Source: an uncultured bacterium
GTDB taxonomy: Bacteria > Planctomycetota > UBA1135 > GCA-002686595
Direction of reading: 5' to 3'
Assembly: GCA_937896235.1 (NCBI GenBank)
Contig: CALBMX010000030.1
Location: 1 to 64,000, forward strand
Length of the DNA stretch: 64,000 bases
A program made the position numbers and the translations under genes. Positions 53,200 through 62,531 of this stretch are shown one piece after another. The notes under the pieces were generated by a model, which was given only the letters and a program-made list of their open reading frames with translations, had not been told where the DNA came from and ran no database searches. The stretch's first letter is position 1. Every line of letters starts with the position of its first letter.

Positions 53200-53735
53200 C
53201 CTTTCTCGATTTCCCAGCACTTGGTCCCGAAGTGGTCCCAGGGCAAGCGACCCTCGTCGCAAGTTTCGTCGATCGCAAACTGCACGTCGACAAAGTAGAT
53301 AATCGCACTAGGTGCAGCGGCTTGCAGATTGCGGCAACCATGGGCGACTCCGGGGGGGATACGTACAAGGCGCGAGTTCCCGTCCCCGAGGACGATGCGA
53401 CGCAGTTCGCCCTCCGTAGGCGACCCTTCGCGTACATCGGCGAGAACTAGCAACATTTTGTCGCTAGGCGGAACATACCAAACATCGGTCTGACGCTTGT
53501 GAAGGTGGAATGCCTTCACAGCTCCAGGCTCCACAACGCTGTAATTCATCTGCCGCGCCTCGAACCCTTCCAGGCCCGCGAGCATTCCCTTGTCGAACCG
53601 CCCCAGTTCGGTCATCGCCCCTCCATCGTCATTAAAACGACGAAGATTGACGATCTCTACGCCCTCAATCATGGGGATCGGAGAGTAATCCTGGGTGGAA
53701 TAGGCAGCGGTAGCCTTTTTATTGAACGTCGTCAT
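53196..53735 (-). CDS. dTDP-4-dehydrorhamnose 3,5-epimerase (RmlC)-like cupin
   Basis: 179 aa from ATG 53735. RmlC-type features are visible: AFHLHKRQTDVWYVP (His/Gln-rich substrate edge), MLLVLADVREGSP and VRIPPGVAHGCRNLQ (cupin second strand). The RmlC active His-Asp-Tyr set is plausible but not proven, and the order of residues differs from typical RmlC. Probably a nucleotide-sugar epimerase for envelope polysaccharide. No other rml gene is adjacent. Confidence 0.8.
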   Translation of the reverse strand: MTTFNKKATAAYSTQDYSPIPMIEGVEIVNLRRFNDDGGAMTELGRFDKGMLAGLEGFEARQMNYSVVEPGAVKAFHLHKRQTDVWYVPPSDKMLLVLADVREGSPTEGELRRIVLGDGNSRLVRIPPGVAHGCRNLQAAAPSAIIYFVDVQFAIDETCDEGRLPWDHFGTKCWEIEKG

Positions 53736-53869
53736 AGGAAGCTTGGGGGACGGAATTAGGGGGGCGAGGGGCCTAGCTTGGCGAAAACTACGCACAAAGG
53801 GTCATCGTTCCTCTGGAAATCCACAAGCTCAGGCATAGTGGTCGGCTTCTGTAGCCTTAAGATGATTCC

Positions 53870-53897
53870 ACTTGTCTTCTATAAACAAGAAGCAAGT
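53870..53897 (+). promoter_or_regulatory. Imperfect inverted repeat over a -10-like box upstream of the PARP-finger gene
   Basis: ACTTGTCTTCT (53870-53880) and AGAAGCAAGT (53888-53897) pair with one bulged T. The centre contains TATAAA (53880-53885). A second 6-bp repeat, TTCGAC/GTCGAA, is at 53906-53927. The arrangement fits a repressor site over a promoter. Confidence 0.45.
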
Positions 53898-53972
53898 CGC
53901 GCACATTCGACGTGTGTTTAAGTCGAACGGACGCGCTCCATCAAGAATGAACACGATTTTTAGTGACTCGAT

Positions 53973-54599
53973 ATGCCCGACTCGAACGAAGACATACCCT
54001 CCGAGACCAACGTTGAAGAGGAAGTTCTCGCCCCTTACCTGATCGAAGCGGCACGCTCTTCGCGGTCAAAGTGCCGCACCTGCAAACGCAAAATCGAAAA
54101 GGATTTACTTCGCATCGGTATCCTTCTTGAGGGTCCCTATGGGACTGGCTACCTGTGGCATCACCTCAACTGTGCCGCTCGTCGTCGCTTTGAAGATGTT
54201 GAAGCCGCTTATGAGCAAGTCTCCTGGGCCGAAGGCGTGGAAGTGCCGGAACTTGCCGAGCTGAAGAAGCTGCAAGAAGCTGCTGAGAAGAAGAAGGCAG
54301 ACAAGCAAGAATCACCCTGGGCCGAACGTGCCAAAAGTGGGCGCAGCAAGTGCAAGAATTGCGAAGAGGTCATTGAGAAGGAGACTTGGCGCGTGATCCT
54401 AGATCGCGAGGTCGAGTTCTTTGGCCAATCCCGAAACACGCAGGTCAACATCCACCCCGCTTGCGTTGCAGCCGAGCTAGCTTCCGACGATTGCTCCACC
54501 GAAGTCGACGGATTTGAAGAGGCCTTGCGCGAAAACTGCAGAGGCCTCTCTGAGGAGGACTTTGCGGAGATCTTGAAAGGGATCGGCGAGCTCTACTAG
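53973..54599 (+). CDS. Tandem PARP-type zinc finger protein
   Basis: 208 aa. Two zf-PARP-like domains lie in tandem. The first has C34-x2-C37 and H64-x2-C67 in RSSRSKCRTCKRKIEKDLLR and WHHLNC. The second has C127-x2-C130 and H161-x2-C164 in AKSGRSKCKNCEEVIEKETWR and IHPAC. They are joined by an acidic/basic coiled helix (75-118). In eukaryotic PARP1 and DNA ligase 3 such fingers recognise DNA breaks. No catalytic domain is present. The start ATG follows a likely promoter/operator. It is the first gene of an operon with two lipoproteins (5-nt and 10-nt gaps). Confidence 0.9.
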   Translation: MPDSNEDIPSETNVEEEVLAPYLIEAARSSRSKCRTCKRKIEKDLLRIGILLEGPYGTGYLWHHLNCAARRRFEDVEAAYEQVSWAEGVEVPELAELKKLQEAAEKKKADKQESPWAERAKSGRSKCKNCEEVIEKETWRVILDREVEFFGQSRNTQVNIHPACVAAELASDDCSTEVDGFEEALRENCRGLSEEDFAEILKGIGELY

Positions 54600-54604
54600 C
54601 AACT

Positions 54605-55624
54605 TTGAAAGGGGAACCGTTTCGATGCCTAGCCGGCTTGAGCCTGCTCCTCTTGCAGCTCTCAAGCTGCGGCGGCAGCGTGCATCTAACGCGCGGTGAT
54701 GCCGACGCCTTAGCTGTCGCGCAGGCTGCAGTCGAACTGGTTGCCGAGGGCAATCGACCCGCCGCCGTCGCTAAACTCGAAGCGGCTATCGAGCGCTACC
54801 CGCACTCCTACGAGCTGCGCTTCGAGTTTGCGCGAGTTGCCTCTAACTCGCGCTTCACCGCTCCCGCGCTGGACACGTTCGAGCTCTTGATGGCGGCGGA
54901 CCCCGATGACCTGGATGTACCCCGCAATTATGCGCGATTGGCCATCTATGTTGGCCAGTTCGTGCGCGCGAAAGAGCCGATTGCGCACCTACTTGCCGCA
55001 CAGGACCCCACCTCTGAAGACTTCGCGGTCGCCGCGAGTCTCGCCCTTGCCTTGGGGGACAGCACGGGCGCAACGTCTGCTGCGGAAAATGCGATCAAGG
55101 CCGATGCAAAGAACGCCAGTGCCTACCACCTCCTGGGCAAGTCAATTTTGGACACGGGTGGTTCAGAGAGCGACGCTCTAGCAGCCCTTGCTACTGCGCT
55201 CGAAATCGACCCTGGGCTGGACGCAGCTAGGTTCTCCTACGGCACGCTACTTTTGCAGAAGGGCTCAGAGAGGGGACAGGCTGAGCTCGCGCGTTGGCAA
55301 GCTAGCTCTTCTCTTACAGGGCCCGAGTTCACGGGCTCCAAGTCTGAAGAGCGCTTGGCCCTGGCGCGCAAAGTGAGCAAGGCGCTTCCCACGTGGTCCC
55401 TTCCATGGATCGAAATCGCGCGGTGCCAGCTAGAGCTAGGGCAGCCACGAAAAGCCGAGGAGAGCCTCGCTATAGCTTTCAAGCGTGCCCCCTTTACACT
55501 TGAATGTTACAAGTTGAGCTACGCTGCGGCGCGTGCCCAAAACGACTCCAAAAATGCCGCGTTGTGGCTAGACCGTTGGAAGCGCGCGCGCGAAAACGGC
55601 CCGCTGGCAACGGGAAAACAGTAG
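54605..55624 (+). CDS. TPR lipoprotein
   Basis: 339 aa from TTG 54605, 5 nt past the PARP-finger stop; an out-of-frame ATG at 54625 ends quickly. A lipoprotein signal follows (LLLLQLSSC). About seven TPR-like helix pairs occupy 35-320, e.g. AVAKLEAAIERYPHSYELRFEFA and ATSAAENAIKADAKNASAYHLLG. It probably scaffolds envelope proteins. Co-transcribed with the zinc-finger gene and the downstream CRTAC1-like gene. Confidence 0.84.
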   Translation: MKGEPFRCLAGLSLLLLQLSSCGGSVHLTRGDADALAVAQAAVELVAEGNRPAAVAKLEAAIERYPHSYELRFEFARVASNSRFTAPALDTFELLMAADPDDLDVPRNYARLAIYVGQFVRAKEPIAHLLAAQDPTSEDFAVAASLALALGDSTGATSAAENAIKADAKNASAYHLLGKSILDTGGSESDALAALATALEIDPGLDAARFSYGTLLLQKGSERGQAELARWQASSSLTGPEFTGSKSEERLALARKVSKALPTWSLPWIEIARCQLELGQPRKAEESLAIAFKRAPFTLECYKLSYAAARAQNDSKNAALWLDRWKRARENGPLATGKQ

Positions 55625-55634
55625 CAACTCCCCC

Positions 55635-57356
55635 ATGATCCGTCCGATTCAGCAGCTCCGCCTCATGGGCATCTTCGCATTTGTGAGCGCATGTGGCCCG
55701 ACGGAGCCAAGTGGCTCGAACGCCTTCGTTTCCGCACCTTCACCCGGGTTCCGCCACGATAACGGATACGCCTCGCGCTATTACTTTCCCGAGACCTTTG
55801 GTAGCGGAGTCGCTCTTTTCGATGCAAACAGCGACGGACACCTCGATCTCTACGCAGTCCAAGGAGGACCGGTCCCCGGCTCCCCCGAAGCGGCGGCATA
55901 TTCCGGAGCGCTCCCCACCAACCAGTTGTACTTTGGCGACGGGACGGGAACTTTACGCGACGCGACCTCCCAAGCGGGGGATGCGGCAGACGCAAACTTT
56001 GGTATGGGCGCCCATGTTGGGGATGTAAACGGTGACGGTCTCCCCGACCTGTTCGTGACCAACGTAGGCGCAGACTCACTGCTCATCGCAACCGGAGATG
56101 ACCTTGCAATGTACGCAAGGACTACGGCCACAACCTTCGATGTCAACCAGTGGAGCACTGCTGCTGGGTTCGCCGATTTCGATCGAGATGGGCACCTCGA
56201 CCTAGTAGTCGTCGGGTACGCGCGCTGGTCCGCAGTAAACCACGTGGACTGCATTGCCGACGGGGGCAACGACTACTGCGACGTGAAAATGTATGACGGC
56301 ATTCAGGATCACGTCTTCCGAGGGGATGGCGCGGGCGGTTTTAGCGACAAAAGCGAAGCATGGCAGTTTGGCCTACTCCCCGGACGGGGCCTAGGAACAG
56401 CCCTCACCGACTTTGACGATGACGGGTTCGTGGACATCTACGTCGCCAACGACACTGAAGCCAACCGGTACTACAAGAATAATCGGGGGGCGGGGTTCCT
56501 CGATCACACTGATCTCTCCGGGACCTCCTCGAATTCAGATGGGCGCTTCGAGGCCGGCATGGGGGTCGCAGTTGCGAACATTTCCGGCAACGGACTGGCT
56601 GACATCGTGGTGACCAACTTCACCTCCGAGTCCAACAATCTATTTGAGAATTTGGGGCAGAGCCGCTTTCGAGAGCGCTCTCGTTTGGCTGGGATCGCAA
56701 AGGCTTCGATCCCTAAACTTGCTTTTGGAGTCACTCTGCAGGACTTTGACCTGAACGGGCAAGAGGACCTCTTTACAGCGTGCGGCCACGTTCTTCGCCA
56801 TATAGAAGCTCGTGTTTCAACGTGGAGCTGGCGACAAAGTGACCAGCTCCTGCTCAATGGAGACAACCAGCATTTCACCGAGTTTGCGCCAGGGGAGCTG
56901 TTCGAAACTCCGAGAGTCGGTCGCGGGCTGGCCTCTGGGGATTTGGATGAGGATGGTGCGCCCGACCTCATCGTTAGCAACTCCGGAGACGACCTAATTG
57001 TGGGCCTCAACCGATTAGACAGCCTAAGGGGTTTTGCGAACGGCGTCAGCAAGGGCGACCGCTGGCTCCTTCTCAATGTCAAACAAGCTGCCAGCCCTAC
57101 GAACACGAACACGTCGGCCATCGGCGCCAAAGTCACACTCTCAGTGGACGACGGGTCCGTGCAGACGCGCTGGATTCGAGCCGGGACGGGATATCTATCC
57201 CAAGACGACCAACGCCCTCACTTTGGGATTCCACGGGGGAAAGCTGTGAGCTCTATTCAGATCCGCTGGCCCGATGGCGTCACGACACAGTACTCGGCGA
57301 CCGAGCTCAAGGGCTTGGGCTCCTTGAATCAAGTTCTCACGATACGGCGCGAGTAA
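55635..57356 (+). CDS. CRTAC1-like lipoprotein (FG-GAP repeats plus ASPIC/UnbV domain)
   Basis: 573 aa, 10 nt after the TPR lipoprotein. Lipobox VSAC. Beta-propeller repeats include LFDANSDGHLDLY, VGDVNGDGLPDLFV, FADFDRDGHLDLVVV, LTDFDDDGFVDIYV and LASGDLDEDGAPDLIV. The C-terminal ASPIC/UnbV domain (about 490-573) has IRAGTGYLSQDDQRPHFGIP and IQIRWPDGVTTQY. This architecture is abundant in planctomycetes and is thought to be adhesive or cell-surface. Function in the operon unknown. Confidence 0.92.
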   Translation: MIRPIQQLRLMGIFAFVSACGPTEPSGSNAFVSAPSPGFRHDNGYASRYYFPETFGSGVALFDANSDGHLDLYAVQGGPVPGSPEAAAYSGALPTNQLYFGDGTGTLRDATSQAGDAADANFGMGAHVGDVNGDGLPDLFVTNVGADSLLIATGDDLAMYARTTATTFDVNQWSTAAGFADFDRDGHLDLVVVGYARWSAVNHVDCIADGGNDYCDVKMYDGIQDHVFRGDGAGGFSDKSEAWQFGLLPGRGLGTALTDFDDDGFVDIYVANDTEANRYYKNNRGAGFLDHTDLSGTSSNSDGRFEAGMGVAVANISGNGLADIVVTNFTSESNNLFENLGQSRFRERSRLAGIAKASIPKLAFGVTLQDFDLNGQEDLFTACGHVLRHIEARVSTWSWRQSDQLLLNGDNQHFTEFAPGELFETPRVGRGLASGDLDEDGAPDLIVSNSGDDLIVGLNRLDSLRGFANGVSKGDRWLLLNVKQAASPTNTNTSAIGAKVTLSVDDGSVQTRWIRAGTGYLSQDDQRPHFGIPRGKAVSSIQIRWPDGVTTQYSATELKGLGSLNQVLTIRRE

Positions 57357-57376
57357 AAGCCGGGGCCGCAAAGAGG

Positions 57377-58312
57377 CTACGCCTTTTGGGCAAGTCTTGC
57401 GGCGAGCCGCTCCCTGGTCACTCGGCGTCCAAGTAGCCCGTCGTACGTACCGCGTGCTTTGGCGAGGACACCGGGCAAGCGTCCATTGAAGAGTCCAAGC
57501 ACAAAAAGCGGGACGAGAGTGGCTACGTCAAAAATCACGAAGCTAAGCCAACGCCAGGGCGTTCCATGCCGCCGCAAAAACCAAACGGTGTTGACTCCCA
57601 TCATGTACTTTCGCCCGGGCCCATAGACCCCACCTGTCGAGTGGTGCGGCGCGTGCAGAGCCGACGAATCCCCTGCGAGGACCACACGGAAACCTCCCTC
57701 TCGAGCAGACATGCAGAAATCGACGTCTTCGTGATAGGCGAAATACTCGCCATCAAATAAGCCCGTTTTTTCGAACACCTCACGGCGTACCAGCATGGCG
57801 CACCCCGCGACGTAGTCCACCTCTCGCAACCCTTGCCAATTCGGACCATCGGGCTGACCATGACCAAGCAGCTCCGAGAGGTTTTGCCGATAGGTCAACT
57901 TGCCACCTGCACACCAGATTTTACTTGGGTCATTTCGATACAGGATACGAGGACCCGTGATCCCGATGGCGGGATCCCCATCCATCACCTTGACCAACTG
58001 ACTGAGAGTTCCAGTGGGCAAGACGACATCGTTATTTACCAGCAGAACCGAATCGACTTGCCCGGCCTCCTGACAATCAAGCGCGAACTGAATTCCGACA
58101 TTGACGCCGTCGCCAAAGCCAAGATTCTCCTCATTCTCAATAAAGGTAAGTCCTGGATACTGCCCGCGAACGAGCTCCAAGGAGCCGTCGCTCGATGCGT
58201 TGTCAACGAAGACGACATCGGCCGGCACGAGTCCTTGTACTAATAGGGACTCCACACAGTCGAGGTTGAGCGCTCCCCCATTCCAGTTCAGAACGACTGC
58301 GACTATTCGCAA
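57377..58312 (-). CDS. Family 2 glycosyltransferase
   Basis: 311 aa from TTG 58312, overlapping the end of xseA by 10 nt. GT2 (rhamnosyl/WbbL-like) features: VAVVLNWNGG, VFVDNASSDGS, ENLGFGDGVNVGI, the acidic metal-binding segment VLLVNNDVV, YVAGCAMLVRREVFE and FAYHEDVDFCMS. A C-terminal hydrophobic helix (about 260-280) anchors it. Adds a sugar to an envelope polysaccharide. No other glycosyltransferases are adjacent. Confidence 0.9.
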   Translation of the reverse strand: MRIVAVVLNWNGGALNLDCVESLLVQGLVPADVVFVDNASSDGSLELVRGQYPGLTFIENEENLGFGDGVNVGIQFALDCQEAGQVDSVLLVNNDVVLPTGTLSQLVKVMDGDPAIGITGPRILYRNDPSKIWCAGGKLTYRQNLSELLGHGQPDGPNWQGLREVDYVAGCAMLVRREVFEKTGLFDGEYFAYHEDVDFCMSAREGGFRVVLAGDSSALHAPHHSTGGVYGPGRKYMMGVNTVWFLRRHGTPWRWLSFVIFDVATLVPLFVLGLFNGRLPGVLAKARGTYDGLLGRRVTRERLAARLAQKA

Positions 58313-59751
58313 GACTCGGCTCCGTCAGCTGGGTCCAAGATCACATCGGTAACCTTAGAAATCAAGCGCCCCTTACCGAGGCGGGTTTCGAGTTGCGAGC
58401 CCACTTTCACCTCAGAAGCGCTTCGAACGAGCTTCCGCTTTGAATTCTCCACACTGCTTGTCGTCGAGTACCCACGTGCCAAAACACGAAGAGGCGAAAC
58501 CGAATCCAGGCCACGAGTACAGAGCTCCATGCGTCGAAGCGAAGGTGTAAGGAGCTGATCGCCAGACCGCACGAGCCGTGCGCCCAGCGAATGCACGCGC
58601 TCGCTACTGAGTACCAATCGCGACTTGGGACTCTCTCTCTCCAAACGCCCCTCAAGCCTCGCCACTTTCTGCGACGCCCGCTGGAGCACCCCGACCCCTG
58701 CAAATTTCACCCGCCGCAGCAAAGAGTCCAAGGCCCTCTCGCGATCTCCCAAAATCCAAGAGGGATCGTTGAGCACGCGAGAGCCCGCACATGCTCGAAA
58801 TTTGGCCTGTCTTCGCTCAAGGTGATCTTCGACGGCCCGATCCAGGTAACCCGCCACCCGCTCGATCCTCTCCGTCAAGCCGGCTCGATCTGGAAACACG
58901 ATTTGAGCTGCATCGGTAGGCGTATGGGCCCGAAGGTCTCCCACGAGGTCCGCAAGCGTCGTGTCACTCTCATGACCAACGCCGACCACGACCGGGACCG
59001 GAGATCGCCAAATCGCCTCGGCGACTTCACGCTCATTGAAGGACCAGAGGTCCTCGAGAGATCCACCGCCGCGTGTAACGACGACGACATCAACCCCACT
59101 CGTTGACAGTGCGTCAATGGCGGCGGCGATCGCCTTGGCGGCAGCAGGTCCCTGCACAGGAGTGTGGCATAACCTCACGGGATAGCCGGGCCAACGCAAG
59201 CTGCGCGTCCTTAGGAAATCGCGGAGCGCCGCGGCGTCTCGGCTCGTCACAACGCCAACACAGTTCGGCATCTTGGGGATCGCTCGTTTGCGATCGAACC
59301 ATCCCTTTTCACGCAACTCACTCTTCAGCTTTTCGAGTTTGAGGAGCTCCTGCCCGATGCCAACAGGTTCGATCGACTCCACGATCAGGCTGTAAGCACC
59401 TCGAGATGCGTACACATCCAATTTGCCCCGAACGATGATTTTGTCACCCTCTTTCGGCTGGTTCCCCTTAGTCGCGGAGGCGACCTTTCCTTTCCAGAGG
59501 ATGCATGAGATGCTCGCGCCCGAGTCCTTTAGAGTGAAGTACACGTGGCCGGAAGCCGCGATCGTCGCACGGGTCAACTCACCCTCGATCGCAAGTGTTC
59601 CCACACCGCCGAGGACACCCTTGATCCGATCGGTCGCCTCGGAGACGGAAAGCGGGCCGGTAGCTACCTTTGCCTCGGGCGGATTAGGAGCTTCCCCCGA
59701 AAGCATCTGGTCGAATAAGCCGGGAGAAGCCGAGAAAGAGTCTTTGGCCAT
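58303..59751 (-). CDS. xseA: Exodeoxyribonuclease VII large subunit
   Basis: 482 aa. N-terminal OB-fold (ATIAASGHVYFTLKDSGASISCILWKG), central catalytic region with RAIPKMPNCVGVVTS, VVTRGGGSLEDLWSFNEREVAEA and VGVGHESDTTLADLVGDLRAHTPT, and a helical C-terminus. XseA with XseB degrades single-stranded DNA. The usual small subunit gene xseB is not adjacent. The GT2 start overlaps its 3' end. Confidence 0.95.
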   Translation of the reverse strand: MAKDSFSASPGLFDQMLSGEAPNPPEAKVATGPLSVSEATDRIKGVLGGVGTLAIEGELTRATIAASGHVYFTLKDSGASISCILWKGKVASATKGNQPKEGDKIIVRGKLDVYASRGAYSLIVESIEPVGIGQELLKLEKLKSELREKGWFDRKRAIPKMPNCVGVVTSRDAAALRDFLRTRSLRWPGYPVRLCHTPVQGPAAAKAIAAAIDALSTSGVDVVVVTRGGGSLEDLWSFNEREVAEAIWRSPVPVVVGVGHESDTTLADLVGDLRAHTPTDAAQIVFPDRAGLTERIERVAGYLDRAVEDHLERRQAKFRACAGSRVLNDPSWILGDRERALDSLLRRVKFAGVGVLQRASQKVARLEGRLERESPKSRLVLSSERVHSLGARLVRSGDQLLTPSLRRMELCTRGLDSVSPLRVLARGYSTTSSVENSKRKLVRSASEVKVGSQLETRLGKGRLISKVTDVILDPADGAESCE

Positions 59752-59825
59752 GCCCTGTTATCGCCGCAGTCGGGCGCGGGGTCAATCCTGCGCGTCCTTC
59801 CTTCGAGGATTGCCTCGGATTCGGG

Positions 59826-60932
59826 CTACTCGTCAACGCCAGGCAATCCGGGTAATCCGGCCGCCTTCCAGTCGCCCTGTCTCGCGTTTGGCAGAAAGAT
59901 CCGAAAGCGACCGCGCAAAAAGGCCGTCTTCTCATCACCACGCATACTGGCACCATCTTCAAGCAAGATAGAGACACCTCGATCACCCATCAAGATCGTG
60001 GCACGATCGGCAAACATGTGCTTCGAGGCGACTCCCTTCGATGAGTATTCCACAATGTGGAGGCCACGGATTTGTTCGTCTTTGACCCCGTCGATGTGCT
60101 TGATGCCAAAGTAGCCATTTGCACTATCCGCGAGCAAAAGACGATTCACATTCTTGCGAAGCTGGTCTAGGTCGTACTTCCCGTCATCCACACCACTTGG
60201 AGTCGCCTGCCCCGCATCGAAATTGGGGAAGAGCTCGGGCACGGATTCGACCCAGGGCCATGGGTCCACAAAACTGAATGGCAAGCGACGCTCAGCGAAG
60301 GTAGAGCGAACGCCTCCATGGCTCTCATAGCCATTCTCCAAAATCAACGTCACGGTTCTTGCTGTCGCACTGGCTTCGAAGTGCATCGACTGGGCCGAAA
60401 GGGAACCAACCAACCTCCCTCGATCGTCCAACATGCGATAGACAACTGGACCGACGGCATTTCGCTGGAGAAGCCCCACCTCAAGCAGATCCAGCTCGTA
60501 AATGCCCTCGCTGGCCATTAAATTGCGCACGCTCATCGCGATCACCTCGGCGCGCTCCTGCGCCGGATCTGGGGCCGGCAACTCCTCCGGCTCCACCACC
60601 CCTTCAACGGCAAGTCCGTCAAAAACCCCTGCATTGCGGAGCAACCCTTGGGGGTCTAAGCTCGAGATCACCTCCTGCCAAAGCAGAAATTCTCTCCCTT
60701 GCTGAAAACGAGACTCTTCAGACCAGTTCAGCTGATTTTCCAGGGTTGTGATGCGCTCCTTGAGAGTTGCGACCTCTTTTCTAAGCAAGCTGTTCTCCAA
60801 GTGAACGGAGCTCTCTTGCCATCCGGTCAAGTGCATTGGAGAGGCTTGCTTTGTACCGCTAAACGACAGCCCTGCGAGCGAACCGATAAGAATCGTTCCC
60901 AAGGTAATGAAGAGGTTGTGCTTTGTATTCAC
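59826..60932 (-). CDS. Membrane-anchored coiled-coil protein of unknown function
   Basis: 368 aa, GTG start at 60932 overlapping the TAG of the upstream gene (TAGTG). One N-terminal hydrophobic helix (7-25), then a coiled coil (about 43-70), then a soluble domain 110-368. The end contains VSILLEDGASMRGDEKTAFLRG and a proline-rich tail. No family recognised. Coupled translation with its partner suggests that the two work as a membrane complex. Confidence 0.7.
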   Translation of the reverse strand: MNTKHNLFITLGTILIGSLAGLSFSGTKQASPMHLTGWQESSVHLENSLLRKEVATLKERITTLENQLNWSEESRFQQGREFLLWQEVISSLDPQGLLRNAGVFDGLAVEGVVEPEELPAPDPAQERAEVIAMSVRNLMASEGIYELDLLEVGLLQRNAVGPVVYRMLDDRGRLVGSLSAQSMHFEASATARTVTLILENGYESHGGVRSTFAERRLPFSFVDPWPWVESVPELFPNFDAGQATPSGVDDGKYDLDQLRKNVNRLLLADSANGYFGIKHIDGVKDEQIRGLHIVEYSSKGVASKHMFADRATILMGDRGVSILLEDGASMRGDEKTAFLRGRFRIFLPNARQGDWKAAGLPGLPGVDE

Positions 60933-61624
60933 TACTTAGCTCCGGCGGTTGAATCGAGAGAGAGGAAGGCAACGTGCTGCGGAAGCTTGCTACCTTCGTA
61001 GAGTGCAGACCGCAGAGTAAGGCCCTCGCTGCCATGTGCGATGCACAGGGCAGACTCCGGAGTCGGCATGGATCCCCACATGACGATTTGCCCCTCGCAA
61101 TCTTCCAAGCAAGTGCCCGGCCGAAAAAGTGAGCGCAGTGCGGGCGCATCATTTCGCGCTAGATGCAGCATCTCTTGGGCGACAACCACAGAGCCTGCAC
61201 GAATCACAAGCTCCGCGGCTGGTGCGGACAGCAAGCCTTGCCAATCCTCTTCGGAGTGGTATTTCTGACTTATGGTGCTGGTTGCATCAAAGCCCTTAGC
61301 AAGCTGAACTTCCAATCGATAGGGGCTCCCGGCTGGGAGCCCAAGTGCCTTCGCCAGCGCTAGGCTATCAAAGGCCTGACGCTCGGGATCGGCGTGAAGA
61401 GGTGTCAGGCGAAATGCGAGACCTGCTGCCTCAAGCGCCGCAGGCCCACGCCAGCCATCGACTTCAAACTCCTTGCTTGAGGGGAACTCGACCTCCACTG
61501 AAACCGGCGCGTCGTCAAGGGCGCGCCGGATCTTGGCAGTGAGGAAAAATCCCCCCAGTGCGAACCCGAAGACAAGCAGGAATAATCCCCGGCCCGCGCG
61601 TGAAAAACGGTGACCCTGAATCAA
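60932..61624 (-). CDS. Membrane-anchored protein of unknown function
   Basis: 230 aa if it starts at TTG 61624, which overlaps the upstream stop as TTGA; GTG 61678 would extend it 18 residues into the upstream gene. One transmembrane helix (about residues 13-31 of the shorter form) follows a basic start. The rest is a soluble extracytoplasmic domain with two Cys near CLEDC. No family recognised. It couples to the next gene through TAGTG. Confidence 0.68.
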   Translation of the reverse strand: MIQGHRFSRAGRGLFLLVFGFALGGFFLTAKIRRALDDAPVSVEVEFPSSKEFEVDGWRGPAALEAAGLAFRLTPLHADPERQAFDSLALAKALGLPAGSPYRLEVQLAKGFDATSTISQKYHSEEDWQGLLSAPAAELVIRAGSVVVAQEMLHLARNDAPALRSLFRPGTCLEDCEGQIVMWGSMPTPESALCIAHGSEGLTLRSALYEGSKLPQHVAFLSLDSTAGAK

Positions 61625-62448
61625 TCTTCTTCTTCTTCCCAGTCCTTGCGCTTGTTCTTGTTCCACCACTGGTTCCACTCGGCGAAATCGCGAATGTTTT
61701 GACCAGTCAGGTTTTGCAGAGCGGTAATCGTCGGCGGGCCGATCACGTCGTACCGCTCACGCGTGACAAGATCCTCGGTGTCGCTATCAACGATGGTTTT
61801 TATGGGTAAAATCGTCTTGATCAGCTGCTCACAAATCGTCTTCCGTTCCTTTTGGTCGATCTCCGCAAATTGCCCGAGTGCTTCAATGGCTGCACCTTGA
61901 ATCTTGGGCTCCTTCGCACTGGAAAGCTTGAGCAGGGTGTCGACGGCAAGAGGATCTTCGGTCTGGCCTAGGGAGAGGATCACGCGACGATGCACATCGC
62001 TATCCTCCTCGACCTTCTTGTCGTTGCACAATTTAGTGAGTACTTTCACGCTCTCCGGTGCCATCTTCGAGAGACAGACAGCTGCGGCGATGGACACGCG
62101 ATTCTCCTTGGTCCCGTCCACGTTGTCTTTGCGCTTAAGGCCGAAGCCCCTCTCTAAAGACTTCACGATCGATGCGCGATCCTTAGGGCCGCAGCCGGGG
62201 AACTCCTGAAGGAGTTTGTCGAGCACGGGGATTGCGTCTCCATCCTCCTTGCCTTTCTCCTTGAGGTGACCTTCAAACTTCTTGCAAAGCTCTTTGATGT
62301 CGTCGCGCTTGTCCGGAACCTCATCCTCACCGCCATCCTCTTGAAAGGCTGGCTCCGCGCTGCAAGTTGCTGTTGGCAATGGTGCTGGCGCTGCACCCAA
62401 AAAGGCGAGTAGGGTCAAGCTGCCGAGGACTGTGGGAATGTTCTTCAT
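61621..62448 (-). CDS. Secreted HEAT-like repeat protein
   Basis: 275 aa from ATG 62448. Signal peptide (VLGSLTLLAFLGAAPA). Acidic region, then helical repeats such as VHRRVILSLGQTEDPLAVDTLLKL and IQGAAIEALGQFAEID. The C-terminus is rich in Trp, Lys and Glu. It heads a three-gene operon with two membrane-anchored unknowns. No enzymatic domain seen. Confidence 0.78.
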   Translation of the reverse strand: MKNIPTVLGSLTLLAFLGAAPAPLPTATCSAEPAFQEDGGEDEVPDKRDDIKELCKKFEGHLKEKGKEDGDAIPVLDKLLQEFPGCGPKDRASIVKSLERGFGLKRKDNVDGTKENRVSIAAAVCLSKMAPESVKVLTKLCNDKKVEEDSDVHRRVILSLGQTEDPLAVDTLLKLSSAKEPKIQGAAIEALGQFAEIDQKERKTICEQLIKTILPIKTIVDSDTEDLVTRERYDVIGPPTITALQNLTGQNIRDFAEWNQWWNKNKRKDWEEEED

Positions 62449-62531
62449 GATGGGCTCTGGGCGGTTCTTACGATGGCATTCTTGCGACAAGTGGCGGGTG
62501 TTCCCCGCTCACTCTTCCTTACTAACGCACA

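Noticed and set aside
54625..54700. ATG start for the TPR lipoprotein gene
   Set aside because: This ATG is out of frame and hits a stop soon; the lipobox-containing frame needs the TTG at 54605.
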